A DNA stretch of 64,000 nt from Sipunculus nudus (GCA_026874595.1 CM049315.1:40194164-40258163); one strand, 5' to 3'; shown: positions 25,554 through 39,565, counted from the first letter of the stretch. Notes: a model not told the origin generated them from the letters alone. Made by a program: numbers and translations.

Positions 25554-26039
25554 TAGAATATTACGGATCCCGGGAGACGACATGGTGAAAAATATTTATT
25601 AATTCGTGCGCACGAATTACTAATCCGTGCGCACAAATTACTAATTCGTGGCCACGAATTACTAATTCGTGTGCACGAATTACTAATTCGTGGCCACGAA
25701 TTAGTGACCAATGAGAACAGCTCTCTTATGTTGCTGGCTCAATGCTCATTGGCTACTTATTCGTGCGCACGAGTTATTAATTCGTGCGCTCGAATTACTA
25801 GCCAATGAGAAGCAAGCACACATCGACTCAGTCTAGGCACAGGCTGGCAGTTTCAGCGGGCACACACGGTTGTCGAAATGAAGCCAAGCGCCTTCCGACA
25901 GTTCCGTGACTTCCTACCTTGGAAAATTCGGAACTCTGTATATTGAAAATAGAAAGGGCTTTAAGCGATACTTAAAGAATATAAATATAAAACTCACAGA
26001 TCCAGTTGCCGTGCATAGTGGAAAATTTCATCGTTCGGG

Positions 26040-26966
26040 CATAATGGGAACATTATTATAGACAAAGCCGATCAGGCTGAAATTTTTAACTGTTATTTTG
26101 CTTCACAAAGTAACTCCAGTTACAGTTCTCAATCGCCATTTGACAGTGATGCTAAATTGCAAATTACGCATAAACTAGGTGAAATGAACTTCACAGAACT
26201 TCTTATGTCATATTTGGAATTCGCTTTCCTGACAGGAACACATAAACATGATATGTTTGAAAGCCAATAAGCGTTTGGAAATTTTGAAAAAAATTATAAA
26301 TTCCAATTCTCTATGAAAGTTTTAGGTCGTATGTATAAATCATTAATACATCTAGTACTGGAGTATGGTGTTTTAATATTTAACAATTGTTCTGTCAGAC
26401 AGTCATACCAACTTGAGAGTATACAACGGAAAGCAAGTTTAACATGTACTGGAGCGCTCTCGACTTCCAGCACTGGAGCTATGGTAAAAGAGCTATAATG
26501 GTCAAGTATAAAAATAAGAAGAGAGTTGGCTATACAATCCACATTTTATGAAATGATTAACGGACTAGCACCAGATTATCTGCTTATATATTAACTCAAA
26601 CTCTGTCTCATGCTTCGCCCTATACAGTCCGCGCATATATCATTTGCTAAAGATACTGAGGTTCAAACGGAAAGACTGTCGCGTTTCTTTCCTTCCAATT
26701 TTCTTTTCTTTCCTTTCAATAGCCTGCAAACTTTGGAACAGTGTCATATATTTAAGTCTACTTCGATCGATTCCTTTAAGGAAAATGTTCGTGACTCTTT
26801 AAACCTTGCCTCTCGAGAAATATACAGTTATTATTGCGACAATCATCGTCAACATGAAATTATCCATACTCGGTTACGACTAGGTGCCAGTTACCTAAAT
26901 CAATACCTATTTTCAATAGGAAAAACTGATGTTTTTAATCTAATTGATATGCTCGATTTGGACTGA
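26040..26966 (+). pseudogene. Decayed LINE ORF2 (reverse transcriptase) fragment lacking the catalytic core
   Basis: Two conserved blocks of non-LTR reverse transcriptase proteins are visible. Near 26055-26110 the frame gives DKADQAEIFNCYFAS, the usual segment before the RT domain. From about 26245 the thumb region follows (ANKRLEILKK, a frameshift at an A-run near 26285, then MYKSLIHLVLEYG), continuing to 26966 with a typical C-terminal HTRLRLGASYLNQYL stretch and a stop inside (about 26593). The polymerase core with the YADD-like active site is missing between the blocks, so the copy is inactive. It resembles the CR1/Jockey group; the clade is not resolved. It lies inside the foldback element. 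Confidence 0.75.
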
Positions 26967-27023
26967 GACATACGCCTACCAGTAATAATATATGTATAAG
27001 TATCAGTTAATGTGGAATGTCAA

Positions 27024-27025
<2 letters not shown>

Positions 27026-27061
<36 letters not shown>
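27026..27061. repeat. (TA)n microsatellite
   Basis: Pure TA run inside the foldback element. Confidence 0.9.
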
Positions 27062-27063
<2 letters not shown>

Positions 27064-27492
27064 TATCGTGTGTGAATATATGTGCACTTTTCCAATCTGA
27101 TCATTTAAATATACATATATGTATTCATGTTAATTTTTCACTTTCTTTTAATTTTTATATGCAGGAGAGCAGTTGTTTAGCGTAAACGGCTACTTTGTTA
27201 TCCTATTGAAATAAATATTTTTCCACCTTGGAAATATATTTTTCACACCTAGTAATTCGTGCGCACGGATTAGTAATTCGTGGCCACGAATTAGTAATAA
27301 GTAATTCGTGCGCATGGATTATTAATTCGTGCGCACGAATTAATAAATAATTTTTCTATCTTGAAAATTTATTTTTTCACACCGAGTAATTCGTGCGCAC
27401 GAATTAGTAATTCGTGGCCACGGATTAGTAATTCGTGCGCACGAATTAATAAATATTTTTCACCATGTCGTCTCCCGGGCCCCGTAGAATAT

Positions 27493-27809
27493 ACAGGAAT
27501 AACAAAGAATAGTTTTTTCTTACACCGCATTGGTATAATAAAAAGTTTAGTTCGTATTTAATAAGATATATTGCATTTGATTAATAATACAAAATGAGAA
27601 CTTCTTGCTTAGGCAAAAACAAACTGAGATTACGTCATGAATACATGAATAATATCACTTCGTCATTAATGTTTGGGTTTACTGTACTATTACCCTTTAA
27701 CTTATCGCATTACTTACATAATCATTTCGTTTTTAAATCCTATTTTAAAATCTGCTTGTTTAATGTGTGTTGTTAATGATACGTACCGCTTTTGTTCAAT
27801 ACACACGCA

Positions 27810-27867
<58 letters not shown>

Positions 27868-28322
27868 CATTGTGTGTCTAGTTTCATCAAATTACAAAGG
27901 TTATATTATATTCTTCATTATGAATAATTGGAGTGGGAGTAACCATTTCACAGTATTTTTTAACATTGTCAGCATTTACACTGACAATAAGTTGAAATTA
28001 TCTATCATTTGCCGGTTTATTCCTATGCCGTCAATGAAAAATATTATTTTAGTTTAAATCGTAAAGCATATTTTATGTTGTAGGAATTAAGCTAAGTGAG
28101 TTATAAACAAATGTATTTTAATCAGGCTATTTGTAATGTGCATAGTGACGAGGTATTTATATATTATAATAACGTTATTTAATAAGAAACTCCTCACACA
28201 CGGGATCTGGAAATTTACATCGTGTCACCATCTTGTTATCCATCTTAACTTTTCAATCGTTTTAATACATTGGTTTCTTAAATCTTAGCTTTTTATTAAA
28301 ATTAAACAGGCATATTCCGATA
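27493..28322. other. Non-coding DNA with (TA)n at 27813-27863
   Basis: AT-rich sequence with one long TA dinucleotide run. Frames across the run are Tyr/Ile artefacts. No gene seen. Confidence 0.5.
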
Positions 28323-28330
28323 TCTGACGT

Positions 28331-28467
28331 CAGTGGCATCAATTTATCTTCAAGGATGGTGGATGACTTCCAGGCGTGTTAGGGTAATTGGAACAACTTA
28401 AATATAAATATACTAATCCCCATTGCTAAAAAGTGGGGAATATATGCCCCCTGTATTGGCGCCCCTG
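28331..28467. mobile_element. 137-bp hAT-type MITE with near-perfect target duplication
   Basis: Starts CAGTGGCATCAATT and ends TTGGCGCCCCTG. It is flanked by TCTGACGT (28323-28330) and CCTGACGT (28468-28475), 7 of 8 identical, as expected for an older hAT-type insertion. No coding capacity. Confidence 0.7.
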
Positions 28468-28475
28468 CCTGACGT

Positions 28476-29379
28476 ATATTAACTAAAGATAACCTCTTGA
28501 ACCTTTTAACAAAGATAGGCCATGAAATGCCGATCCCACCGCATGCAGACGTAACATTTTGTTTATATCCACGTGTTTATAATATGTGGCGTGCCCTGCA
28601 ACATTACCTTTAATTTTAACTTTCTCTCGAAGAGCCGAGTAAGGTGAAGCTTGAAAAATATCGTTTGTCGTATTTTAAATACAATTACCTTGCATTCTAA
28701 TATCTTTCAAGAGAATTAACAAACTATTTATCCACTATGGACCTTTCCCTGAGAGTTACCTTGTGTCCCTGAAAGAATACTAGATGGCGCTGAGCATATT
28801 AGAGCGATATTGCCATAAATAATAAATAGGACCTTTTTAAGGTACCCCACTAATGCACATTATAGTAGGGCATTGTCAGAGAGGTGTCCAGGTCACCGTA
28901 GCATAGTATAATTGGTTCAGAATTCATTAAAAATTCCCAGCAAAGGTTTTAGCATATATTTGTTACCATTGTAAAGTATATCTTTACTCAACCTAGGTGT
29001 GGTTTTGTACCAATTACATCCGCTTTGTCTGTGCCCTTAACACAGCAACAGGTAACAACAATGGCAAATAATCTAATATACTTGCTGCTCCCGTATAAAT
29101 CCACGGCTCTATCTGATGCATATCTATTAAAAGAGCTGATAGGAAGTAAACAACGTATATTTTAATCCTAAGCTTTTTGCAGGAACTTTTGTCATGTGTT
29201 TCACTTATATGATATAAAGATTAATTCTGCTAGAATTCTCCAGGAACTCTCTTCCCCAAAATGTCAACATAGAAGAAAAAATTATTCTATTCCAGAAAGC
29301 ATTAAGCAAAGAAACCACTTCAGCTTTGTTCGTTGCATTGTCTTTCAGCAAATTATGCAAAATGTAATATACAGATTTT
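28476..29379. other. Non-coding DNA
   Basis: No repeats of note and no supported exon. Open frames on both strands around 29200-29460 are mutual shadows with AT-rich composition. Confidence 0.4.
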
Positions 29380-30790
29380 GCTGAAAATTTGTAGAGGGGT
29401 AGAGTAAAACTACATCCGTAATCCATTTCTTGTTTTGAGGTAATCGGAATCACCATCATATATTATTTTTTTAAGTGCCATAATCACAATTCCATAAAGG
29501 AATAATAATAAAGGGCTATACCTTTGTCCCCGAGAAGAAGCCGCCCATTCGTATGCAGTTGTGCTGCCACTCGCCTGGTGAACCCGTGTTTCTGAACCAT
29601 GACAATGTTTTACAAGAAACGTGCACGTATGAACGAATGACTGATTAGTAGATTCTGGCGGGGGTTTCAAAGTCTCCAAGAGATGAAGGACCCTTAGAAG
29701 TGTGTGCCCCCCCCCCCCCCGGCTTCCTTTTGAAAAAAAACGCCACTTTTTTCAAACAACCCATAAATCGACCAAACTATTAAAACATGGTTATCATGGA
29801 AAGATACTTCTGAATGTATAAATATCAAAATACCTGTAAACCTATAAAACGGTGATCGTGTAAAGGGCCTCAGCTTTTTGTGTCCACTCAACGGAAAAGT
29901 ACTCCCTATTAAAAGATTCACGTGGACATGTGTTCCGCGCTTGAATTTAAAATCTTTGACTTCCTTTTGACAGAGTAAAGTTCCTTAACAGCCGATATAA
30001 TGGAAATGGGGTTCAGAGGGGATTACAGGTCGCCTCTTGAAAAAGCGTGACAGGCGAAAAAAGGTTTTGCTGAACATTTGAAGAGGGTTAGGGTAAAGAC
30101 ATATAAATTTTCCGTTTGATTTTGAAGGTAATAAGAATCACTGCAACATTTATTTTCTTATAAACCATTATGACAAAGGACCATTCCTTTGTTCCCGTAT
30201 GGAAGCTACCCATTCGTATTTATTTTTTTCTGCCAGGCGCCAGGTGAACTCGGGTTACTGAAGCATGACAGTGTTCACACATGAAACACATACACGTGAA
30301 CACATGACCAATATTTAAAGAGATTTTGATGGAGGTCTGTTCGCCCTGCCTACAGATTCTAGTTTGTTATCCATTTAAAGATGTACTGGTGAAATTTTTT
30401 ATGTTTGACCGTCCCAACAGACAACGGATCTTAACAAATATATATGACCCCCCCCCCCCCCTCAGCCCCACCCCCGACCAACCCGAATGATAATTAAGTT
30501 GTGGGGCTTCTTTTTTTAAAATAAAACTTCATAAAACACATGACTTGGTCGAACTTTTGAAACCATGGTTATCATTGAAAGATTTTTGAATGTATAAAAA
30601 TCAACATACCTGTAACCCATAAAAATTTGTCCAACGGTGGTCACATTACTGGACTGAGTGCCCAGTGTTGACCAAACTGAAAAGCCCTCGCATTGAAATA
30701 GCAGTCATGTGGTCATTGGATTAAATACCCTTTACTTCCTTTTGAGAGAGAAAAAAATCCTTTAAAGGCGTTTCAGTGAATATCGGGGAT
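29380..30790. repeat. Degenerate tandem duplication, two copies of about 690 bp
   Basis: The left copy (from about 29380) and right copy (from about 30065) share an ordered series of anchors: GCTGAA(A/C)ATTTG, TTTTGA(A)GGTAAT, ACCTTTGT-like plus CCCATTCGTAT, CAGGTGAAC and GGTTATCAT(G/T)GAAAGAT, and ends near TCCTTT/TTCCTT. Both contain poly-C tracts (29707-29720 and 30447-30461). Divergence is large by eye; no coding function is apparent. Confidence 0.6.
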
Positions 30791-32433
30791 CAGTGGGGAT
30801 AATATTGGACCCGCGTGACCACGTATGGCACCGAAATGCCTTTTGGGCAGGACATGCGCTCTGGCCAAGGTCTTAACAGGCCAGTGAAAATCCCCGAGGC
30901 GCCTCCTGAAAAAGCGTCACAGGCGTGGTGGACCTTGCAGCACAAAAGAAATAGGGGCACCTAATAGGGAAATATTAAAATTATTAAATATTCAGCTTAA
31001 TAGGGCATAATCGCGCGAAATAAAACAAACTTGTACTAGAAGAGCACACCACGGATACGTCATCCGAATTTAGAGAGTCAAATCGGAAAGGTAGCAGGTA
31101 AACCGTGGTCTAGAAAAAACCTAACTCCGTATTAATTATATAGATGTCATAAAAAAGAGTTATAAAATATAATTAGTGTAGTTCTTTGGCCGGTTGGTGT
31201 CGCTCTTGTTCGCAATAAAGGTCACACTACAGAAAATTTGTTCTACAAGCAATTTACTTAAGCCACCATTCCCCACTCGCGTATTTGACGCCAAACAGCC
31301 ATGATGTATAAATCAAAACGACATGTGATTGGGTTACAATACGACAGTGACACGATGCCAGCACGGTATTACACTTAACTATTAAATTTTTCATGACCCC
31401 AAGAAACGTTCCAAGAAAAGGGTATACATTTTCAAAATTTATCACCACTATGCTGCCTTTTTTTAAGAGCAACGGCTCAACGTCTAAATCTTGTTATACC
31501 ATGGACATATAAATAAAACAAAAACAAAAAAAAATGAATAAAAAACAATAATGGACAGAGAAGCGAAGAATCGATGCTGTCATGTGGTAATTTGTCATTT
31601 TGCAGCATGTTCCGCACTGTAGTATGAAAGAACCCTGACCGTTATGTCGGCTTGAGAACACATCGGGGGTTTGTGATGTTCTCGAATGAAAATAAGCACA
31701 TTTATACTTTATTAGTATGTATGACAGTATGTTTAACCATGAAGAAGTCAGTATTTTGATCAAATACCGTTTGAATCAAAACAAATTTGATTTTATTTAA
31801 AATAAATATTTATACAGTAAACTCACAGTAAATTCTTCCTCATTTGTTTGAAATGAAGAATCAAATGGTAAAGAAAGCTTATTTCTATTTTCCGTTTATG
31901 TAACAAAGAAAATGTTCGGAGAGAAAGAGGACAAATACTGCATATTTATTTATGTTATATATCAATATCGCCATTATTCACCAGTAACTGTGTTCCGAGT
32001 GGACACGGATGACCCACACGTAAAATTTCAATACAGCTGCAGCACGTACAGCACTCGAACCGCACACGACAGAACCACGATCATATGAGCTAGGTCAGAC
32101 GAAGGAAAAGAACCTAGACATCAATGTTGTACTCGACACGCTCACTTAAGGTCCGAGAGTAAAATACAAGAACAAAACAAAAAAAAAACATATAATCCAG
32201 GTCCAATCCGTCCCCGTCCGATTTCGAGTCCGAATCACATAAATATTATCTTTATTAAAAACGCGTCAAAATGGAAGCATATACAGACAGCCTCCACATA
32301 ATAATAAAAACGAAGCATAAGAGTATACAAATAGACATTCTTCATCTGCCCCCGGGGAGTTGAGTTTTCCTTGTAATATATAAATCGACAAATTTTAAAT
32401 TTTGTCTTGAGAATTTTGAGTTGAGAATATATA

Positions 32434-32477
<44 letters not shown>

Positions 32478-35400
32478 TAGTAGTAAAATTATTAGATATT
32501 CTATATTTAAATTTAATCAGTTAGAAGTAGTTACCAAAGTGTTCATTACATCTAAAACTGCAGACATTTGAATCATTTGTTAGCCCCGTCAGTAGTCTGG
32601 GATGAAAGTCATATCGATCACTAAAAACGCTCAGAGGAGATCAGATCAGAATTAAATAAAATACTCTCATTCAAGCCATTTATCCTCATACTACCCTGAG
32701 CCACAGAAGCAATTGTCACGCTTTCTCTTATCGTATATCTTGGGTAGTTTTTTATTTTGCTATTTCCTGTCATGCTTCCTACAATTATATTTATCCAGTC
32801 ATTTAACAGATAAAACAAATAAATTATTCTTTGCTATATAATATGACGTAGCTGTTGGCATTATCGTATACCTATATATTACCAGTTATTATAAGAAAAA
32901 AAAACCTTGTTATTATACTATCATGCCAACTTTTCGCGCATGTCTGTCGTCATAGGCTCTTTTTGTAGGGCCTACTGGACGTGAGATGGACTCGGCTTGA
33001 TTAAGGGGGAACGTGACATTTTACTGGCACCCCCTACTGATCACATTGCAAATTAAGAATATCTGGTGGAATTATATTGTCATGGGGCTACATATTTTTC
33101 CGTAAGTGCAATTTTGTTGTCAAGAAACTCAACGTCATCTCTTCAGGGCATCATTTGAGAAAAAGTAACCAGGATGAACAAAAATCGAAGGAGTGCTCGA
33201 AGGAATTATTTTTTTAACAGCACCACATTTTCACCCAGAAATATCAAACAGAATATCACCAGAAAGGCTCAAGTGCAGGCAGACATAGGGTAATAGTAAT
33301 AGATAATAGTAAAATGCAATAACTCAATTTCTTTTCATCAGTAACAGGAAGTGATAGAAAATAGACAATCCAAAAATTTTGAATAATAGTAATAGTAATG
33401 GCAATAGGCAGATTAGAAATAGATTAATAGCTATTACTTTAACATTTAACAGCCTGGGGGTAGTTAACTTATTAAGAGTGTTTGGGTGTGGGTCTTAGTG
33501 CAAGTTAGCAGCAACACCGATGAGGCCCCATTTGAGGTGCACCTGCATGCTTTCATGCTCATTAACAGGTGTCACAGGCTTATCCTAGTCCATGATGTTC
33601 TCACTAACAACAATAGCACAGGATGACTGCATTGTTGGTACATCAGTGTGGGTGTTTTCCCCGGATACTGATAGCTCTTTACAATTAAAGCACAGTACAA
33701 CCATGCCCTTTGGTTGTGTGAATAAGCAACTCATAGCCAGGGTCAGAACCCAGTTAGGCAGAACACCAAATGTTAACTTGTACATGGTGATTGTTTCCTG
33801 ACGAAAAATTTTGACTAAACTGTGACTTTTTCAACCCAGATCTGTTACTATTTTCCATCCAAGCTTGTGGCTTTCTTTATTACTTACCCAAAAGCGTGAC
33901 TATCTTTCCTTTGTGTGACATATTTCTTTCAATCATGTTGTCACCTGCCAGGAAGGAATACTCCATGAAACCATTGTTTGCCTTATGCTATAACCATGAC
34001 TCACCTCCCTCAACTGGATGACAACAGTGACATCTATTAAATGCTGAAGTACATTTGATTTCAGGCAGAAAAAGAAATGTAAATATAATCTTAGTTAGTG
34101 TTTCTTTCAAAGTATTTTATGCAACTGCATTCAGTTGCAATTTGAATTTGATAAATTACAAAGGATTTTCAGTTATGTGAAACAGGTCAATTATAATAGT
34201 AACATTTTCAGATACCCACCCTGATTGATACCATGAGGGAAACCATACTCTAATGATAAGGACAAAATTTGCACACCATCAAAACTCACTGATTATTGCA
34301 GCAGTCTTAATAAACTAGGTATCTGTGAGAAGGCAAAAGAGAAATCCCCTGAAAAAGCACTCAAGCACTTATCTTGCCTCTCATGTCTGTTTCGGCCCCT
34401 ATATAACGCGTCTATGGGATTGCAGGAATAATCTTCAGACCAGATCGTTGATGGGTGTAGGACAACCCCTCCCCCCCCCCCCCAACACACACACACACCT
34501 TTGGGATAACTCAATCCAAAACGACTCAAAATTTAAATTTACTAGATATGTTATATATTTTGGTTATATACAAATTATTATCAATGTATACCTCACATTA
34601 TTACATGAATTACACTAGTTAGGTTATTAAAATACAAATAATCTGTTTAATAAAAATGAAAATAATCAGTATTCTGATGATTTACTATTCATTACATTTA
34701 TATTGTTGATATCAATTTAGTGACTCATTAATTATCTGAATGTACTATATTCTTAATACTGCACACAGTTAATCCTGCACTGTAAAAGATTTCACTTTAT
34801 AGAATTTTAAATGTAACAATATAGTTTAAAAATAATCTAAAATTTAGCATAAAGTTTTTTTTTTTTTTTTGGGGGGGGGGGGGGGAGATTTTATGTGTAC
34901 CCTCCTGTGCCACCTGGTGGATTAATTCAACAACTTATGTTCATCAGGCGCAATGGACACTTCATCTAGTTGTGAACTATTCATGAACCATTTCATTTCA
35001 CATAAGATACTTCAAGATTAAATATTTTTGTTCACTGAGTATTTTACTTATTTTTATTGAACTGGTTATAGTTAATAGTAATAGTAAAAGGAGTAAACTA
35101 ATGGTAATAACCACCTATTACTTTTGGTGAAACACTGAAAATAATAATTTATGGTAATAGGCAAACACACAAAGTAATAGTAAAAGGCCCTTTTATTGAA
35201 ATCAGTAATAGGCTCCATGTCTGAGTGCAGGAATATACCAACGGCAATATATGGCATTTTAAAAGCTGATTATATATTGAAGACGCCAGAAGCCATTTAT
35301 GTGTGGACTTGCACTCTGTCTCACCACCACCAGCACCATTTTTCGGGGGTTAACTAAACTAAAATTCTCTAACATTTTTTATATTTTGGCCTCATATTAT

Positions 35401-37570
35401 TAAATTTAACTCATTGACAAACACATTTCTTTCTTTAATTAAGATTGATATTTAATTCTGCGTGTTAATTTAGAAAATTAATAAAAAAAATACATTCGTC
35501 AGTTTTCTAAAATATGCAACTTTTGGTTCCCTCTTAGTTATAATTTTTATATAAAAACCAACCAAAAGTGTCCATTTTAAACTTCATATACTGCAATAAT
35601 AAAGTCATTGACCCCTTAATTTTATTTCATAATTTTACAAAGTATGCCATGTAGATATCATGTGCAATGTCAAGTTCTCCATTAACTTTTAATATTTAAG
35701 TTCAGATATAAGTCCATAATTTCTGGACAGTTTGTTCTATTTCCTGCTCTCTTTAAAGAGAAAGGGCTGCCGCAGACAATAAAATTTCTGTTCCTATACT
35801 ACAGCTTCTTATGATAACTTCGATTACAAAACATGATCCAACATGACAAATAGCAACATGTCATACCCGATGTATATAGACATTTATATCCTGGTCCTAC
35901 GTCCACGTCAAAGTCACACCAACACTTGATTTTCATAGATATAATCCATTATTTGAACGCAGAGATCGTTTTCACAGGGCGTTTGATCACTTGGTTGTTT
36001 CATTTTCACACTTGCTCTCAAGGGACTCATGTTCGTGGAAAGCCGAGAGTTCCACACCATATCATGTCACATGGGAACTGCTGCTATCTATCGGTCATTT
36101 TCATAACTAACTAATATGATTTTTTTACTGGAATTTGGTAGGATGTTGTTTACTTTAGTATGTAACATATTCGCCGATAAGAATATGATTGCAAATTATT
36201 AAGTGCATAGAAATTTAATTGTTTACGCATGAGCCTAAAAGATGTTTTTGATCAAACTGTCTGAAAAAAGCTCAGATCTAAATTTGCAACTGCACATTTT
36301 CCATTTACAACTGTACTAAAAGAGGTCAAATGCATGTTAAACTGTACCCTGCAACATAAAGAATAATATCTTGAGTGATAGCAATGACGTAAACAAACAG
36401 GGCCGGCAATATTTATTTGTTCTTTACACACACCTTAACCGATAATTTGATTGAAAATGTTGATATGTGTGAAGTAAAATGTTAACTATAATTCAGAAGA
36501 AAGAAAAGAGACTATCATCCAATTATATCCAATTATATTTAGTGTGAACGGACCAACACTGATTTATCATACAAAAATAATAAACTGGCGGAAACCAGAC
36601 TGTGTAAATTATTTATGTACCAAATAACCATTCGGGTTATCGAAGTAACAGAAATATGTCTCTTAAATTATATCAAAATAAACAAGTTCTTGCTTAGACT
36701 GCAATGTCTTCCTAACCTTCCCCTATTTTCTTCCAAAAAGTTCGATATCTAAAGCCGGGAACCACTTATATCTTAGATGTCCGGTCTCTTCAGATGTCTG
36801 AAGATCATGGCGCTTGGAGATATAACTTAAATACAAAGACATAGTAATACTGATATTGCATATCGATCTAGTTGGAGAAACAAACCCTTCTTAAGGTTCT
36901 GACATGGGTATGCGCGGTTTATTTTCAAGTGCAATACCTGAAGAGCGCCTTTTGTTGACTAATTTCATGATCATTGCAGACCAGTTGTATATTTTTTGTG
37001 GCTTCAAGATACGTTCCTTCTTCTTCTTGGTGCCGATGAATAAAAAAAAAATAAATGTACATATTGTCTGAGACGCCAAGAAAGAAGAGGAAAAAGAAAA
37101 AAAAAGGAAAAGAAAAAAAAAAGAAAACAAGTCTTGTCTTGTTTGTACAGTTTTCTAAAGTCCGTCCCAGTACCCGTGTCCGTATGTTTTTGAGAGATAA
37201 TATTTCATACAAGTGAAGCAGTATAAATATTTCTTGTCCAAAGGTTGCAGGAGCTATTCCGCTGAGTGAAAAAAATAATGTCTTACTATTAACTGATTTC
37301 GTATGAGCTAAATAATACAAAAACTGACAACAAAAGTTACAGCGTTGACCATATACAAACCAGCCAAGCTGATGACGTTAGTCAATTGAAGGGAATACGC
37401 AAAAGACCCTTGTGACGCCTTTGTGACGTCACTGTTGCCTTAAAATACCACACGCTACCACATACATGGAAAGTTTACCATGAAGGAATGTACTGTCCAG
37501 CTGTGCCTGGAAGACGCCACCCATGGTCGTTCAGGAGAAATAACGCAAAAGAGTCGCAGAGTAAATACTT
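30791..37570. other. Gene-poor repeat-bearing stretch
   Basis: Contains a (TA)n tract at 32434-32473, homopolymer G/C runs (34468-34481, 34857-34886), AATAGTAATAG-rich patches at about 33290-33440 and 35070-35210 that look like related low-complexity repeats, and an A/G-rich tract at 37080-37130. Overlapping frames at 33585-33801 exist on both strands, but neither has a domain or splice context I can defend. No gene supported. Confidence 0.4.
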
Positions 37571-39230
37571 TTATATAATAAATTACTACTTTACACAGAT
37601 TTGGCGGAATATCTGCATATTTATGTTAGGCGAAAGAGAATGTTCAAGAATATTCTTGAAATAATTTTCGCGAAAAGCATGCGGACAAGGGTTTTGGGAC
37701 GGACTATAATTATTCTTCGCTATCCTAAGCGTGTACAATGTTTCTCTTGCGATATGTCACACCGTTGTATATAAATTATTTTAACATACTTTACTGTCTG
37801 ATTTAACATCGGCATTGCTAGAAGAAAGATTTAAAAATAATCCCAAAGTTTATTGATTATATAGGAATCCGAAAACTCCCTTTTTGAGTCAAATTCTATC
37901 TTCTATCTCAACTTAAACATCCTACTTTTTTTTGCCATACTCAAACGCCTTCAAAATGACCTGGGGATATAATGCACGTTCCATACATCAATCCATCATC
38001 AGTACAAGCACCGTGTGAATACGTTCGCTTTAATTGCACAACGTTTTCTTTACTTAACTTTGACAGTATAACAAATGCTTTCGGTGAGTCGATCGCAAGT
38101 CTTTTCAAATCTCGTGACGTCTGCTCTCAATTTATACAAGAACAAGCGATATTTCATGAACATGCTGGAGAAGGCTATGATATCGTTTACATTTCCGGGA
38201 CAGGGCTTGGGACAATGCCACGATTTCATCTAGATAATAGGCTTCTTTGGGTATAGCTTTACACCCGGGGGGGGGGGGACTCTAATGTCTATTACCTAGA
38301 GGTCACTACATTAGGATGATCGATTTCAGTTTAATCCCGAAGGTAGCCAGACATAATTCAAAGTTACCCCCGCACTGTGCAGATTAACCCCTTGCTGATT
38401 TAACTAAATGATAAATACTTTTACTATTCATATAATTGCAATACACCTTGTGAAAGATACGAGATTTAACAGAGGAATTAATCTATTGAAAATAAAGTTG
38501 TCGCAAAATGTTAATTATATTGTTATTGCATTTACATAGACTCATCCACTTCTGCAGAGCACATGACACAATAAATGCAAACATAATTTATACAAAAATA
38601 AAAACTAATTGTAGAAACCAAGAAGAAGGAAATTAAATGAATTTTACGTAAATAAACAAAAAGAAACAACTGTTTTGAAGAGATAATCTAAAATCGTATA
38701 AGGTTATCTGAAATCCATTTTAACTTAACCCCGGGGTAAGCTTAAATCGCTTCAATTTTATATCATATATTACTACTTAACACATAGTTTGCTGAATATC
38801 TGCATATTTATTTAAGGCGAAAGGGAATTTTCAAGAATATTCTTGAAATAATTATCGCGAAAAGCAGGACAAGGGTTTTTGGACGGACTATTATTATTCT
38901 TTACTATCCTCAGCGTGTACAATGTTTCTCTTGTGATATGTCACATCGTTGTTTATAAATTATTTTAACATACTTAACTCACTGATTCCATATCGGCATT
39001 GTTAAAAGAAAGATTTAAAATAACAATTTTATGGGAAGCCGAAAACTCCCTCTTGGAGTCAAATTCTATCTTCTATCTGAACTTAAACATCCTACATTTT
39101 CTTTTTTACCATTCTCAAGCGCCTTCAAAATGACCTGGGGATATAATGCAAGTTCTATACATCAAGTCATCATCAATACAAGCACCGTGTGTATACGTTC
39201 TCTAGTTGCACGTGTCGTTTTCTTTACAAA
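37571..39230. repeat. Tandem segmental duplication, unit about 1.18 kb
   Basis: Sequence 37575-37840 reappears with few changes at 38755-39022 (anchors TCAAGAATATTCTTGAAATAA, GACAAGGGTTTT, GTGTACAATGTTTCTCTTG). The following segment 37945-38025 reappears at 39110-39200 (CCTGGGGATATAATGCA, ACAAGCACCGTGTG). The open frames at 37972 and 39031 fall in the two copies and are not conserved as proteins. Confidence 0.75.
38075..38755. repeat. Dispersed duplicate of 43510-44205
   Basis: About 680 bp (TCAAATCTCGTGACGTCTGC, ACTCTAATGTCTA, TACCTAGAGGTCACTACAT, CGCACTGTGCAGATTAACCCC, GAAGGAAATTAAAT) is repeated in the same orientation 5.4 kb downstream. The intervening DNA carries other repeats, so this is a dispersed repeat or partial duplication of unknown class. 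Confidence 0.75.
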
Positions 39231-39390
39231 ACGCCTAAGTGGCATCGGAATCATTGAACAAAAAACCCCCAAAAAATGGGTTATCTCAAATACAATGACA
39301 GTATTTCTAGATACTGACCTCTCATTTACAGCCTGAAATGTTTATCATTTGTATTATAGTAATGCTTCGTTAAAACTTTGATTCCAGTAG

Positions 39391-39565
39391 CAGGGGCGGA
39401 TCCAGAATTTTGGAGGTTCAAACTAAGGAAGACCTAAAAAAAGTCCTCTGGTCCGGGAGGAGGGGGTCTAGGTTTCAAAAATTGGGTTTGAAACCCTAAA
39501 AAAAGGTTGTTGCGGCGCAAAGGGGAGATCCAGATACCCCCATCCCCCCTCTGGATCCGCCACTG
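39391..39565. mobile_element. Short CAGGGGCGGATCC-type MITE
   Basis: Starts CAGGGGCGGATCCAGA and ends TCTGGATCCGCCACTG, strong inverted complements. It is 175 bp with no coding capacity. Flanks (TCCAGTAG and TGCTGGTG) do not give a clear target duplication, so it is probably old. Confidence 0.65.

Larger units (their letters stand above)
25562..27484. mobile_element. Foldback-type element with palindrome arrays at both ends
   Basis: The left end (from CGGATCCCGGGAGACGAC, 25564) and the inverted right end (to GTCGTCTCCCGGGCCCCG, 27484) share CCCGGGAGACGACATGGTG, then AAAAATATTTATTAATTCG leading into palindromes. TAGAATAT flanks the element on both sides (25554-25561 and 27485-27492), consistent with an 8-bp target duplication, with 2 extra bases on the left. 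Inside each end are tandem near-perfect palindromes of AATTCGTGCGCACGAATT or AATTCGTGGCCACGAATT type: 25601-25708 and 25761-25797 on the left, 27252-27345 and 27384-27452 on the right. The centre holds a decayed LINE fragment. No transposase is seen. Confidence 0.75.

Noticed and set aside
25601-25708. CRISPR-like appearance of regularly spaced palindromic repeats
   Set aside because: Spacers are only a few bases, repeats are full palindromes at both ends of an inverted element, and the context is eukaryotic; it is a foldback element.
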